This document shows positions 51,022 to 58,327 of a DNA stretch of 64,000 nt, piece after piece. Position 1 is the first letter of the stretch. Each line of letters opens with the position of its first letter. Below the pieces are notes generated by a model. That model searched no databases, was not told where the DNA came from, and saw nothing but the letters and a program-made list of their open reading frames with translations. The position numbers were made by a program, and so were the translations under genes. This stretch comes from Actinophytocola sp963825445. Its GTDB lineage: Bacteria; Actinomycetota; Actinomycetes; Mycobacteriales; Pseudonocardiaceae. The DNA is taken from positions 62,001 through 126,000 of the forward strand of contig CAWGTM010000012.1 of the NCBI GenBank assembly GCA_963825445.1. Direction: 5' to 3'.

Positions 51022-52785
51022 CTAGACCGAGGCCGGCTCGGCCCGGTCCCCCTCCCCGGCGATGCGCAGCGCCTCGACCAGCTCCCGGTACAACGCATCC
51101 GTGGCCAGCAGGAACTCGTGCGTCCCCTGCGCCCGGATCCGCCCCTCGTCCATCACCACGATCGTGTCCGCGTCGATCACCGTCGACAGCCGGTGTGCGA
51201 CCGTGATCACCGCCCCCTCCCGCGCCCGGTTGCGGATGCAGTCGTGGATGGCGGACTCCGTACGTCCGTCGACCTGCGCGGTCGCCTCGTCCAGCAGCAG
51301 AATCTCCGGCGCCCGGAGAATCGCCCGAGCCAGCGCGATCCGCTGCCGCTGGCCCCCGGACACCGAGGACGACGTCAGCGAAGTGTCCAAACCGGACTCC
51401 AGTGACGAGATCTTCTCGTCCAGCCGCACCTCCCGCAGAGCCGCCCGCACCTCCTCCTCCGTCGCGTCCGGATGGGTGTACAGCAGGTTGTCGCGAATGG
51501 TCCCCGGCACGATCGGCGTCTCCTGCTCGACGTACGCGAGCCGCGCCCGCACCTCGCTGAACGTGTACCCCCGGTAGGACTGCCCGTCCAGCAGGATCTC
51601 ACCGTCGCGCGGCTCCAGGAACCGCATGATCAACGAGAACAGCGTGGTCTTGCCGGCGCCGGACGGGCCGACGATCGCCGTGTGTCCGCGCCGGGGAATG
51701 ACCAGGTCGATGTCCCGCACGGCCGGTTCGGCGGTGCCGTAACCCGCGGTCAGGCCACGCAGCTCCAGCACCGGACCGTCGACCACCGGCGCACCGGAGC
51801 GCACGACAACCGGGTCGACCTCCACCTCGATGCTGTCCACCTCCCGGATGCGTCCGGCGGCCGCGATGCCCGACTGCAACGCCGTCACGTTCTGGCTCAG
51901 CTCGGTGATCGGCCCCATGAGAGCGAACGCGTAGAGCAGGAACGCGATCAGGCTCGACACCTCGAGCAACCCCTCGCCGACGCGCCACGCCCCGATCCCC
52001 AGGATCAGCACGATCGCCAACTGAATGCCCGACCACGCGATCACCCAGGCGAACGCCTCGCGCCGCACCGCGCGGATCGAGTGATGGGTGGACGCCGCCG
52101 CGTCGTCCATGATCCGGTCCGACTGCCGCTTCTCCGCGCGGCTCGCCTTGACCGTGCGGATGGCCCGCAGCGCCCCCTCGAGCACACCGCCCAGCCTGCC
52201 GATCTTCTCCTGCGCCTTCTCCTGCTCCTTCGCGATCCCCGGCATGAGCAGCATGAACAGGATCGCCACGATGATCACCGACGCGACCGTGGTGCCCAGC
52301 AGCACCATGTCGAGCACGCTCATGAGGATGAGCGTGCCGACGAGCGTGACGAACCCGTTGATCAGGCCGATCACGCTGGACGACGCGGCCTCGCGCAGCA
52401 GCAACGTGTCCGACGTGACCCTGGTGACCAGCTCCCCCGTCGGCCGGCTGGTCACCTCAGGCACGGTCGCGCCGAAGAACCGCCGCACCATCGACTCGCG
52501 GGTGCGGAGCACGACCTTCTCCCCGACCGTGCCGAGCACGATCCACTGCGCGCCCCAGATCACCGCGCCGACCACGAACAGGCCGAGCAACGTGACCACC
52601 GGCCACAGCAACGACGTCGAGCCACCGAGTGAGTCGAGCACCCACTTGGTGACCATCGGGGTGGCCAGACCGGCGGCCGACCCGACGAGTGCCAGCACGA
52701 GACCGAGGGCGAGTGCCGGGCGGTGAGGTCTGGCGAAGGACCACAGCAACCGAAGTCGCCCCAGCCGTGGTTGTGGAGTATCCAT
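51022..52785 (-). CDS. ABC multidrug-type exporter, fused permease-ATPase
   Basis: 587 residues. Transmembrane domain (about 15-320, six helices) and ATPase with Walker A VGPSGAGKTTL, signature SGGQRQR, Walker B ILLLDEAT, switch His in VAHRLS. Type IV exporter that can act as a homodimer (BmrA/LmrA-like). Start at the ATG giving MDTPQPRLGRLRLLW; an in-frame extension of 40 codons upstream overlaps the operator. Divergent from a TetR gene with a 17-bp palindrome between, so drug-inducible export is likely. Confidence 0.9.
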   Translation of the reverse strand: MDTPQPRLGRLRLLWSFARPHRPALALGLVLALVGSAAGLATPMVTKWVLDSLGGSTSLLWPVVTLLGLFVVGAVIWGAQWIVLGTVGEKVVLRTRESMVRRFFGATVPEVTSRPTGELVTRVTSDTLLLREAASSSVIGLINGFVTLVGTLILMSVLDMVLLGTTVASVIIVAILFMLLMPGIAKEQEKAQEKIGRLGGVLEGALRAIRTVKASRAEKRQSDRIMDDAAASTHHSIRAVRREAFAWVIAWSGIQLAIVLILGIGAWRVGEGLLEVSSLIAFLLYAFALMGPITELSQNVTALQSGIAAAGRIREVDSIEVEVDPVVVRSGAPVVDGPVLELRGLTAGYGTAEPAVRDIDLVIPRRGHTAIVGPSGAGKTTLFSLIMRFLEPRDGEILLDGQSYRGYTFSEVRARLAYVEQETPIVPGTIRDNLLYTHPDATEEEVRAALREVRLDEKISSLESGLDTSLTSSSVSGGQRQRIALARAILRAPEILLLDEATAQVDGRTESAIHDCIRNRAREGAVITVAHRLSTVIDADTIVVMDEGRIRAQGTHEFLLATDALYRELVEALRIAGEGDRAEPASV

Positions 52786-52794
52786 GCTCAAAAG

Positions 52795-52811
52795 TGGAAC
52801 AGATTGTTCCA
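52795..52811. promoter_or_regulatory. TetR operator palindrome TGGAACA-GAT-TGTTCCA
   Basis: Perfect 17-bp inverted repeat (7-bp arms, 3-nt centre) beginning 10 bp before the ABC exporter start, in the 74-bp divergent spacer. An extra half site GGTTCCA is at 52835-52841. Best explained as the operator of the adjacent TetR regulator. Confidence 0.75.
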
Positions 52812-52859
52812 AAGTTGTCAATTTGGTTCCATCATGGGTCAGGGAGTACGGTTCTGCGT

Positions 52860-53435
52860 ATGAGCGAGGCACAGAGCGTGGTCGCCGAGAGCGGCGCGAG
52901 GTCACGGACCCGCCGTGCGATCCTCGACGCGGCCGTCGTGACGCTGACCCAGAACTCGAGCGCCTCGCTCGGCGACATCGCCACGGCCGCGAACGTCGGC
53001 CGCACGACCGTGCACCGCTACTTCCCCGAGCGTTCCGAGCTGCTCAAGGCCATCAGCTGCGACGCGCTCGAGAAGATCGACGCCTCCACCCGGCGGGCCA
53101 GGGTCGACGAGGGCACGGCCCCCGAGGCGATGCGCAGGCTCTGCCAGGAGTACTTCGAGTTCGGCGATGTGTTCATGCTGATGTTCACGGTGCCCGAGAT
53201 GCTCGACGACGAGACGTGGGGCGAGGAGTCGGAGTCCGACCGGGCGCTGCTCGGCCTCGTCCACCGCGGTCAGACCGAGGGCACCATCGACCCGGAACTG
53301 GACGCGCTCTGGTTCCAGCAACTGGTGTGGAGCCTGCAGTACACGGCCTGGGAGATGACCCGCATGCACGGCACCCCGAAGCATGACGCGCTCGGCATGT
53401 GCCTGCGCACGCTCGACAAGATCATCAAGACGTAA
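52860..53435 (+). CDS. TetR-family regulator of the ABC exporter
   Basis: 191 residues. HTH: AAVVTLTQNSSASLGDIATA and ANVGRTTVHRYFPERSELLK; helical ligand domain with FTVPEMLDDETWGEESE. Divergent from the exporter and sharing its operator, hence a probable local repressor released by an exporter substrate. Its 3' end overlaps the convergent small membrane-protein gene by 11 nt. Confidence 0.88.
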   Translation: MSEAQSVVAESGARSRTRRAILDAAVVTLTQNSSASLGDIATAANVGRTTVHRYFPERSELLKAISCDALEKIDASTRRARVDEGTAPEAMRRLCQEYFEFGDVFMLMFTVPEMLDDETWGEESESDRALLGLVHRGQTEGTIDPELDALWFQQLVWSLQYTAWEMTRMHGTPKHDALGMCLRTLDKIIKT

Positions 53436-53856
53436 CCGGCACCAGCCCGGCCTTGGCCGCGCGAAGGACGAAGTGGCCGGCGAGTCCCAACGCCACCCCG
53501 GACCCGACCACCAACGCGACCGGCGCGCCCAGGTTCAGCACGGTGACCACGACGAACGCGTCGAACAGCGCCACGAGCGTGAAGCCCACCCGGTCCACGT
53601 AGGCCGGCGACAGCGAGAGCCGCCGCGCGCTCGCGGCCATCGCCACCATCACGACCCCGAGCACGACGAACGCGCCGAACAGCGGCCGGGTGACGCCGTC
53701 GTACTCCGCCCACCCGTCGAGCACCGCGGCCACCAGGAACCCGACGCAGGCGACCAGCGCCCAGAAGTAGACCTCGAACAGGACACGGCCGCGATGCGCG
53801 ACGCCGCCGGCGAGCAGCGCCACGGTCCCGGCGATCGCGTGCAGGGCGATGAGCAT
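53425..53856 (-). CDS. Four-helix small membrane protein
   Basis: 143 residues with four hydrophobic helices (LIALHAIAGTVALLAGGVAH, YFWALVACVGFLVAAVL, LFGAFVVLGVVMVAMAA, FTLVALFDAFVVVTVLNLG and a last short one). The HAIAG...AHRGRVLFEVYFWAL layout resembles DUF2306-like proteins. Function unknown. Expressed alone or with the disulfide reductase upstream on the same strand (50 nt gap). Confidence 0.7.
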   Translation of the reverse strand: MLIALHAIAGTVALLAGGVAHRGRVLFEVYFWALVACVGFLVAAVLDGWAEYDGVTRPLFGAFVVLGVVMVAMAASARRLSLSPAYVDRVGFTLVALFDAFVVVTVLNLGAPVALVVGSGVALGLAGHFVLRAAKAGLVPVTS

Positions 53857-53906
53857 GCCTACCTCCCACTGTGTCAGGTCCAGTGTCGACCTAACACAGT
53901 GGAATA

Positions 53907-55283
53907 TCAAGCGAGCTTGCCGAGAGCGTCCTCGATCGCGCGGTGGAACGTCGGGTAGGCGTAGATCATCTGGCTGAGGAGCTTCGTCGGCACCTCCGCG
54001 TGCACGGCCACCACCAGCGCGCCGAGTACCTCGCCGCCGTTCGGGCCGGCGGAGGTCGCGCCGATCAGCACGCCGCGGTCGGCGTCCTCCACCAGCTTGA
54101 TGAACCCCTCGTTGCCGAGCTTGTGGATGTAGCCGCGCGAGGACGACGGGATCTGCGAGACGCCGGTGCGCACGGAGATGCCCTGCTGGCGGGCGGCCGC
54201 CTCGGACAGGCCGACCGAGCCGATCTCCGGGTCGGTGAACGTCACCCTCGGCACGGCGCGGTAGTCGGCGACCTCCGCGTCGTCCTCGCCCAGGATGTCG
54301 GCGGCCGCGATCCGCGCCTGGTACATGGACATGTGGGTGAAGGCGCCCTTGCCGGTGACGTCGCCGATGGCCCACAGCTTCGACGCCGCCCGCATGCGCT
54401 CGTCGACCTCGATGCCGCGGGCGGACTCGTCGAGCCCGGCCGCGCCGACGCCGAGCTTCGCCAGGTCGGTGCGCCGGCCGGCGGCCACCAGCATGCGGTC
54501 GGCGTGCAGGACCTCGCCGTTGTCGAGCTTCACCACGAAACCGTTGGTCTCGAAGCTGACCCGGGCCGCGGACAGGCCGGTGCGCACGGTGATGCCCTCG
54601 GCCTCGAACGTGGACGCCAGCAGCTCACCGGCCTCGGGCTCGTCGGCCGGCACCAGCCGGTCGGCGTGCTGCACGATCGTGACGGCCGCGCCGAAGCGGG
54701 AGAACACCTGGGCCAGCTCGCAGCCGACCGGTCCCCCGCCGAGCACGATCAGCGAGCCGGGCACCTCTTCGACGGCCACGGCGTCGCGGTTGGTCCAGTA
54801 CGGCGTCTCGGCCAGGCCGTCGATCGCCGGGACGGCCGGGTCGGTGCCGGTGTTGAGCACGATCCCCCGGCGGGTGGTGAACACCTCATCACCGTCCGAT
54901 GTGGACACCGTGACCTCGCCGGGCGCGGTGATCCGGCCCCAGCCGCGGACGAACCGGCCGCCGGCGTTCTCGAAGCGTTCGACGGCGACCGTGTCATCCC
55001 AGTTGTCGGTGGCGTCCTGGCGGATCCGCGCGGCGACGGGCGCCCAGTCGGGCTCGATCCGTACGGAGCCGGCGAGCTGGTCGGCGCGGCGGGCCTCGCC
55101 GAGCGCGTCGGTCGCCCTGATCATCATCTTGGTGGGGATGCAGGCGTAGTACGGGCATTCGCCGCCCACCAGCCGGCCTTCGACGCCGACCACGCTCAAC
55201 CCGGCGCGCGCGAGCCGGGCGCCCACGTCCTCGCCGCCCGGTCCCAACCCCACAACGACGACGTCCACCTCGGTACCCGGCAT
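53907..55283 (-). CDS. FAD-dependent pyridine-nucleotide disulfide oxidoreductase
   Basis: 458 residues, group I fold (dihydrolipoamide dehydrogenase/mercuric reductase/mycothione reductase relatives). FAD motif VVVGLGPGGEDVGARLARAG, redox pair C-x4-C in GGECPYYACIPTK, NAD(P) motif LIVLGGGPVGCELAQVFSRFG, second FAD motif KLWAIGDVTGKGAFTHM. C-terminus FHRAIEDALGKLA lacks the catalytic His-Glu of true lipoamide dehydrogenases and the C-terminal vicinal cysteine pair of MerA, and there is no N-terminal metal-binding domain. Substrate unknown. Divergent from the MerR-type regulator 257 nt away. Confidence 0.88.
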   Translation of the reverse strand: MPGTEVDVVVVGLGPGGEDVGARLARAGLSVVGVEGRLVGGECPYYACIPTKMMIRATDALGEARRADQLAGSVRIEPDWAPVAARIRQDATDNWDDTVAVERFENAGGRFVRGWGRITAPGEVTVSTSDGDEVFTTRRGIVLNTGTDPAVPAIDGLAETPYWTNRDAVAVEEVPGSLIVLGGGPVGCELAQVFSRFGAAVTIVQHADRLVPADEPEAGELLASTFEAEGITVRTGLSAARVSFETNGFVVKLDNGEVLHADRMLVAAGRRTDLAKLGVGAAGLDESARGIEVDERMRAASKLWAIGDVTGKGAFTHMSMYQARIAAADILGEDDAEVADYRAVPRVTFTDPEIGSVGLSEAAARQQGISVRTGVSQIPSSSRGYIHKLGNEGFIKLVEDADRGVLIGATSAGPNGGEVLGALVVAVHAEVPTKLLSQMIYAYPTFHRAIEDALGKLA

Positions 55284-55501
55284 CGACCATCACTCCAAGC
55301 GGCTAGATCCAGCGGCACCGATGACGATGCCGTATCCGGGGCGGCAGCGCAGCCTCGGGGTGCTGCGAGCCTGACTGGTCCGGCTCCCCGGATTTTCTCC
55401 CGCGTGGTCACCATGGCTGGTCGTCCAGTTCGGCACGTACCGGTGACTGAGTTGCGTCCCGTTCCCCTTAGGTGTGGCTGGCAGCCACTTGAGCTGCGAG
55501 C

Positions 55502-55532
55502 TTGACCTTGGAGTCGGGTCCAGGGTTTACCG
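55502..55532 (+). promoter_or_regulatory. MerR-type promoter with central dyad
   Basis: TTGACC (-35, 55502-55507) and TTTACC (-10-like, 55526-55531) are separated by 18 bp (19 if the -10 is read one base later), longer than the normal 17 and typical for MerR-activated promoters. The spacer carries the dyad CCTTGGA-GTCGGG-TCCAGGG (one mismatch). The -10 ends 9 nt before the MerR ATG, so the regulator would twist its own promoter. Confidence 0.7.
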
Positions 55533-55539
55533 TCGGGTC

Positions 55540-55953
55540 ATGACCACGAGTACCGGGATGCGGGTCGCGGAGCTGGCGTCCGCCGTCGGAGTCGGGCCGG
55601 ACACCATCCGTTACTACGAGCGCGCCGGCCTGCTGCCCCCGCCGCCGCGCACGTCGGGCGGCTACCGGGAGTTTCCGCCGGAGTCGGTCGACCGGTTGCG
55701 GTTCATCCAGGGCTGCCAGCGGCTCGGGCTGCGGCTGCGGGAGATCAGCGAGCTGCTGTCCATTCGCGACACCGGTGAGTGCCCGTGTGAGCCGGCCGAG
55801 ACGTTGCTGCGCCACCGGATCCACGAGTTGGACGTCGAACTCGCCCGGCTGAACACACTGCGTGCCGATCTCGTCCGCATGGTGGCGACCCTGCCGGACG
55901 AACCCTGCCTGGAACCGATGCCGGTTCCCTGGTGTCCACCGGGAAGGAGGTGA
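55540..55953 (+). CDS. MerR-family metal-responsive regulator
   Basis: 137 residues. MerR winged helix (VGPDTIRYYERAGLLPPPPR, GGYREFPPESVDRLRFI) and coiled-coil dimer helix, then a C-terminal metal loop. Cysteines at 81 and 83 (GECPCEP), 123 and 132: C81/83 corresponds to MerR Cys82, and C123-x8-C132 has exactly the spacing of MerR Cys117/Cys126. This is the three-cysteine site used for Hg(II), and similar to Zn/Cd sensors; CueR-type monovalent sensors lack the first cysteine. Its TGA stop lies inside the Shine-Dalgarno of the next microORF. Confidence 0.88.
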   Translation: MTTSTGMRVAELASAVGVGPDTIRYYERAGLLPPPPRTSGGYREFPPESVDRLRFIQGCQRLGLRLREISELLSIRDTGECPCEPAETLLRHRIHELDVELARLNTLRADLVRMVATLPDEPCLEPMPVPWCPPGRR

Positions 55954-55958
55954 TTTCT

Positions 55959-56009
55959 GTGAACGACGACTGCTGCACCGAAGACGGCTGCGCCGCTGGC
56001 TGCTGCTGA
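55959..56009 (+). CDS. 16-residue five-cysteine microORF
   Basis: GTG start, product MNDDCCTEDGCAAGCC. Five of 16 residues are cysteine, including two vicinal pairs, one at the very C-terminus. The ribosome site AAGGAGGTGAT (55944-55954) is an 11-base match to the 16S anti-Shine-Dalgarno with 8 nt from GGAGG to GTG, the strongest in the window, and includes the MerR stop. Two readings: a metal-binding microprotein (metallothionein-like or a thiol donor), or a polycysteine leader peptide that senses cysteine/metal stress and controls the VOC gene through the following hairpin. Not a known named peptide to me. Confidence 0.75.
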   Translation: MNDDCCTEDGCAAGCC

Positions 56010-56016
56010 GCCCGGA

Positions 56017-56041
56017 CCGCCGGCGAGGCGCCCGCCGGCGG
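56017..56041 (+). promoter_or_regulatory. Hairpin between the cysteine microORF and the VOC gene
   Basis: CCGCCGGCG-AGGCGCC-CGCCGGCGG, perfect 9-bp GC stem beginning 7 nt after the microORF stop. Its 3' arm abuts and shares one base with the GGGAG ribosome site of the VOC gene. A ribosome paused in or ending the microORF would cover the 5' arm, which suits a translational-attenuation switch. Confidence 0.65.
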
Positions 56042-56049
56042 GGAGCAGG

Positions 56050-56445
56050 ATGCCCGTCATGACACAGCTCGGACTCGTCGCGTTGCTGGTACGGGACTAC
56101 GACGAGGCGATCGACTTCTTCGTCCGCGCCCTGGGTTTCACGCTGCGGGCGGACGAGCCGCAGGGCGACAAGCGGTGGGTCGTCGTGGGCCCACCCGGCG
56201 ACGGCACGGGCCTGCTGCTCGCGCGAGCGGCGGACCCCGCGCAGGAGGCCCGGATTGGCGACCAGCACGGCGGCCGCGTCGGGTTCTTCCTGAACACCGA
56301 CGACTTCACCGGCCTGCACTCGCGCATGACCGCCGCGGGTGTCCACTTCGAGGAGGAGCCGCGCCACGAGCCGTACGGCACGGTGGCCGTGTTCCGCGAC
56401 CTCTACGGCAACCGCTGGGACCTGCTCCAACTGGCGTTCAGCTGA
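56050..56445 (+). CDS. VOC (glyoxalase/bleomycin-resistance) superfamily protein
   Basis: 131 residues, one VOC unit pair: GLVALLVRDYDEAIDFFVRALGF, GTGLLLARAADPAQ, GGRVGFFLNTDDF, AAGVHFEEEPRHEPYGTVAVF and DLYGNRWDLLQL with the metal-binding His/Glu-type positions. The family includes glyoxalase I, thiol transferases (FosB-like) and CadI-type metal-induced proteins. ATG used here has GGGAG upstream; a second ATG three codons on is possible. As part of the MerR unit a metal- or thiol-linked detoxification role is likely. Confidence 0.82.
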   Translation: MPVMTQLGLVALLVRDYDEAIDFFVRALGFTLRADEPQGDKRWVVVGPPGDGTGLLLARAADPAQEARIGDQHGGRVGFFLNTDDFTGLHSRMTAAGVHFEEEPRHEPYGTVAVFRDLYGNRWDLLQLAFS

Positions 56446-56481
56446 ACGCTGCCCCGGTGTCGATGGCCCAGAGGCTACGTT

Positions 56482-56612
56482 TGCCCAACTGATGGTTGTG
56501 TCACGCCAAGTCACCACTCAGACGCGACGCGCAGAAGCGTTCGCCGCCGTACGCCACCCCACGGCAACCGCTGTGACCTGCCCAAACTGACTGCACAACC
56601 ATCAGTTGGGCA
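56482..56612. repeat. 131-bp element bounded by 19-bp perfect inverted repeats
   Basis: TGCCCAACTGATGGTTGTG at 56482-56500 and its exact reverse complement at 56594-56612. The arms are far less GC-rich than the surroundings. The 93-bp interior contains a segment related to the 3' end of the neighbouring AidB-type gene. Could be a miniature inverted-repeat element, a pair of binding sites, or the scar of a duplication. Confidence 0.8.
56502..56561 (-). pseudogene. Decayed copy of the 3' part of an AidB-type acyl-CoA dehydrogenase gene
   Basis: On the minus strand this segment reads RFCASRLSGDL, clearly related to DAFCASRLGGDWG of the intact gene at 56711-56770 (GACGCGACGCGCAGAAG region nearly identical; short gaps elsewhere). 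It lacks the rest of the gene and is enclosed by the inverted repeat. Evidence is nucleotide similarity by eye. Confidence 0.6.
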
Positions 56613-56618
56613 GATGTA

Positions 56619-56634
56619 GCCTCGGAACCGAGGC
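56619..56634 (-). terminator. Hairpin after the AidB-type gene
   Basis: GCCTCGGAACCGAGGC, perfect 7-bp arms with a 2-base centre, 5 nt beyond the stop codon of the AidB-type gene. The tight loop would open to four bases; no clear T-run, so a moderate terminator. Confidence 0.5.
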
Positions 56635-56639
56635 AGTAC

Positions 56640-58280
56640 TCAACTGAGCTTCACGCGGGCGCGTTCCAGGATGGCGGCCGTGTCCACGCCGGTCGGCAGC
56701 GTGCCGAACGCCACGCCCCAGTCACCACCCAACCGCGACGCGCAGAAGGCGTCCGCCACCGCCGGGTGACCGTGGCGCACCAGCAGGGAACCCTGCAGTA
56801 CCAACGCCATCCGTTCGACCATCCGGCGGGCGGCGGCCTGCGCCTCGGCCGGGTCGGTCAGGCCGGCCAGGTCCTTGCGCAGTCGCGCCACCGCGTCGTC
56901 CAGCCGGGCGTCCGCGCCCGCCGCCTGGTCCACCTCCGCGAAGAACGCCTCCGACGCGCCCATCGCGCGCAGCACGTCGAGGGCGGCGACGTTGCCCGAG
57001 CCCTCCCAGATGGAGATGAGCGGCGCCTCGCGGTAGAGCCTGGGCATGCCCGACTCCTCGACGTAACCGTTGCCGCCCAGGCATTCCAGCGCCTCGGCCG
57101 CGTGTGTCGACGCGCGCTTGCACACCCAGTACTTGCTGACCGCGAGCCCGATCCGACGCAGCTGGGCCTCGTCGGCGTCACCGGCCAGCGCGTTGTCGGT
57201 GGCGGCCGCGAGGCGCATGGCGACCGTGGTCGCCGCCTCGGACTCGATCGCCAGGTCGGCCAGGACGTTGCGCATGAGCGGCGCGTCGAGCAGGTAGCCG
57301 CCGAACGCGCTGCGGTGCGCCGCGTGGTGGGTGGCGGCGACGAGCCCGAGGCGCATGCCGGCCGCGCCGGCGAGCACGCAGTCCAGGCGGGTCATGTTGA
57401 CCATCTGGATGATGGTCCGCACGCCCTGCCCCTCCTCCCCCACGAGCCACGCGACCGCCTCGTCGTACTCGACCTCGGCCGACGCGTTCGACTTGTTGCC
57501 CAGCTTGTCCTTCAGGCGCTGCAGGTGCATGCCGTTGCGGGTGCCGTCGGGCAGGACTCTGGGCAGCAGGAAGCACGACAGCCCGCCGGGTGCCTGCGCG
57601 AGCACCAGGAACACGTCGGACATGGGTGCCGACGTGAACCACTTGTGGCCGGTCAGCAGATAGCTGCCGTCGGACTGCGGCACGGCACGCGTGGTGTTCG
57701 CGCGGACGTCGGAGCCGCCCTGCTTCTCGGTCATGGACATGCCGGCGATCAGCCCGTGCTTGGTCTCGGGCGCCCGAAGGCCGGGGTCGTAGCGCCGGGC
57801 GGCGAGCAGCGGCTCGAACCGCGCGGACAACTCCGGGTTGTGGCGCAACGCCGGCACCACCGCGTAGGTCATGGAGATCGGGCAGGCGTGACCGGCCTCG
57901 ACCTGGCCCCACACGTGGAACTTCGCGGCGCGGGCGACATGCGTGCCCGCTTTCTGCTCGGTCCATGGCGTGGCGTGCAGGCCGTGCTCGACCGCGACGG
58001 TCATGAGTTGGTGGTAGACGGGGTGGTACTCGACCTCGTCGATGCGGTGGCCGTAGCGGTCGTGGGTCTGCAGGACGGGCGGGTGCGCGTTGGCGAGCCG
58101 GCCCCACTCCTGGGCCTCCTCGCCGCCGGCCAGCCGGCCGAGCGCGTGCACCTCGTCGACCGCCCACGCGGCGCCGTGCCTGGTCAGGCCCTCGAGGAGC
58201 GCCGGGTCGTCGCCGACGTCATAGCCGACGCCGTGTCCGACGAGTGGGGGAACCTGGTTCGTCACCGCGTGTGTGGCCAT
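56640..58280 (-). CDS. AidB-type acyl-CoA dehydrogenase family protein
   Basis: 546 residues, the longer AidB subgroup. FAD/acyl-CoA dehydrogenase fold with GMSMTEKQGGSDVRANTT, HKWFTSAPMSDVFLVLAQ, KLGNKSNASAEVEYD, NMTRLDCVLAGAAGMR, and ECLGGNGYVEESGMPRLYRE; C-terminal region extended as in AidB. AidB is induced by alkylation stress and binds DNA in E. coli; actinobacterial members may be true fatty-acyl-CoA dehydrogenases. Divergent from a PaaX-type regulator by 47 bp, suggesting control by an acyl-CoA ligand. Confidence 0.9.
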   Translation of the reverse strand: MATHAVTNQVPPLVGHGVGYDVGDDPALLEGLTRHGAAWAVDEVHALGRLAGGEEAQEWGRLANAHPPVLQTHDRYGHRIDEVEYHPVYHQLMTVAVEHGLHATPWTEQKAGTHVARAAKFHVWGQVEAGHACPISMTYAVVPALRHNPELSARFEPLLAARRYDPGLRAPETKHGLIAGMSMTEKQGGSDVRANTTRAVPQSDGSYLLTGHKWFTSAPMSDVFLVLAQAPGGLSCFLLPRVLPDGTRNGMHLQRLKDKLGNKSNASAEVEYDEAVAWLVGEEGQGVRTIIQMVNMTRLDCVLAGAAGMRLGLVAATHHAAHRSAFGGYLLDAPLMRNVLADLAIESEAATTVAMRLAAATDNALAGDADEAQLRRIGLAVSKYWVCKRASTHAAEALECLGGNGYVEESGMPRLYREAPLISIWEGSGNVAALDVLRAMGASEAFFAEVDQAAGADARLDDAVARLRKDLAGLTDPAEAQAAARRMVERMALVLQGSLLVRHGHPAVADAFCASRLGGDWGVAFGTLPTGVDTAAILERARVKLS

Positions 58281-58327
58281 GTCTGGATGTTACATTTTCT
58301 GAACACGCGAGGATAGGGCGTAATGGC

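Noticed and set aside
53907..55283. Mercuric reductase (merA) call for the flavoprotein next to the MerR gene
   Set aside because: It lacks the C-terminal vicinal cysteines and the N-terminal metal domain; a generic disulfide reductase call is safer.
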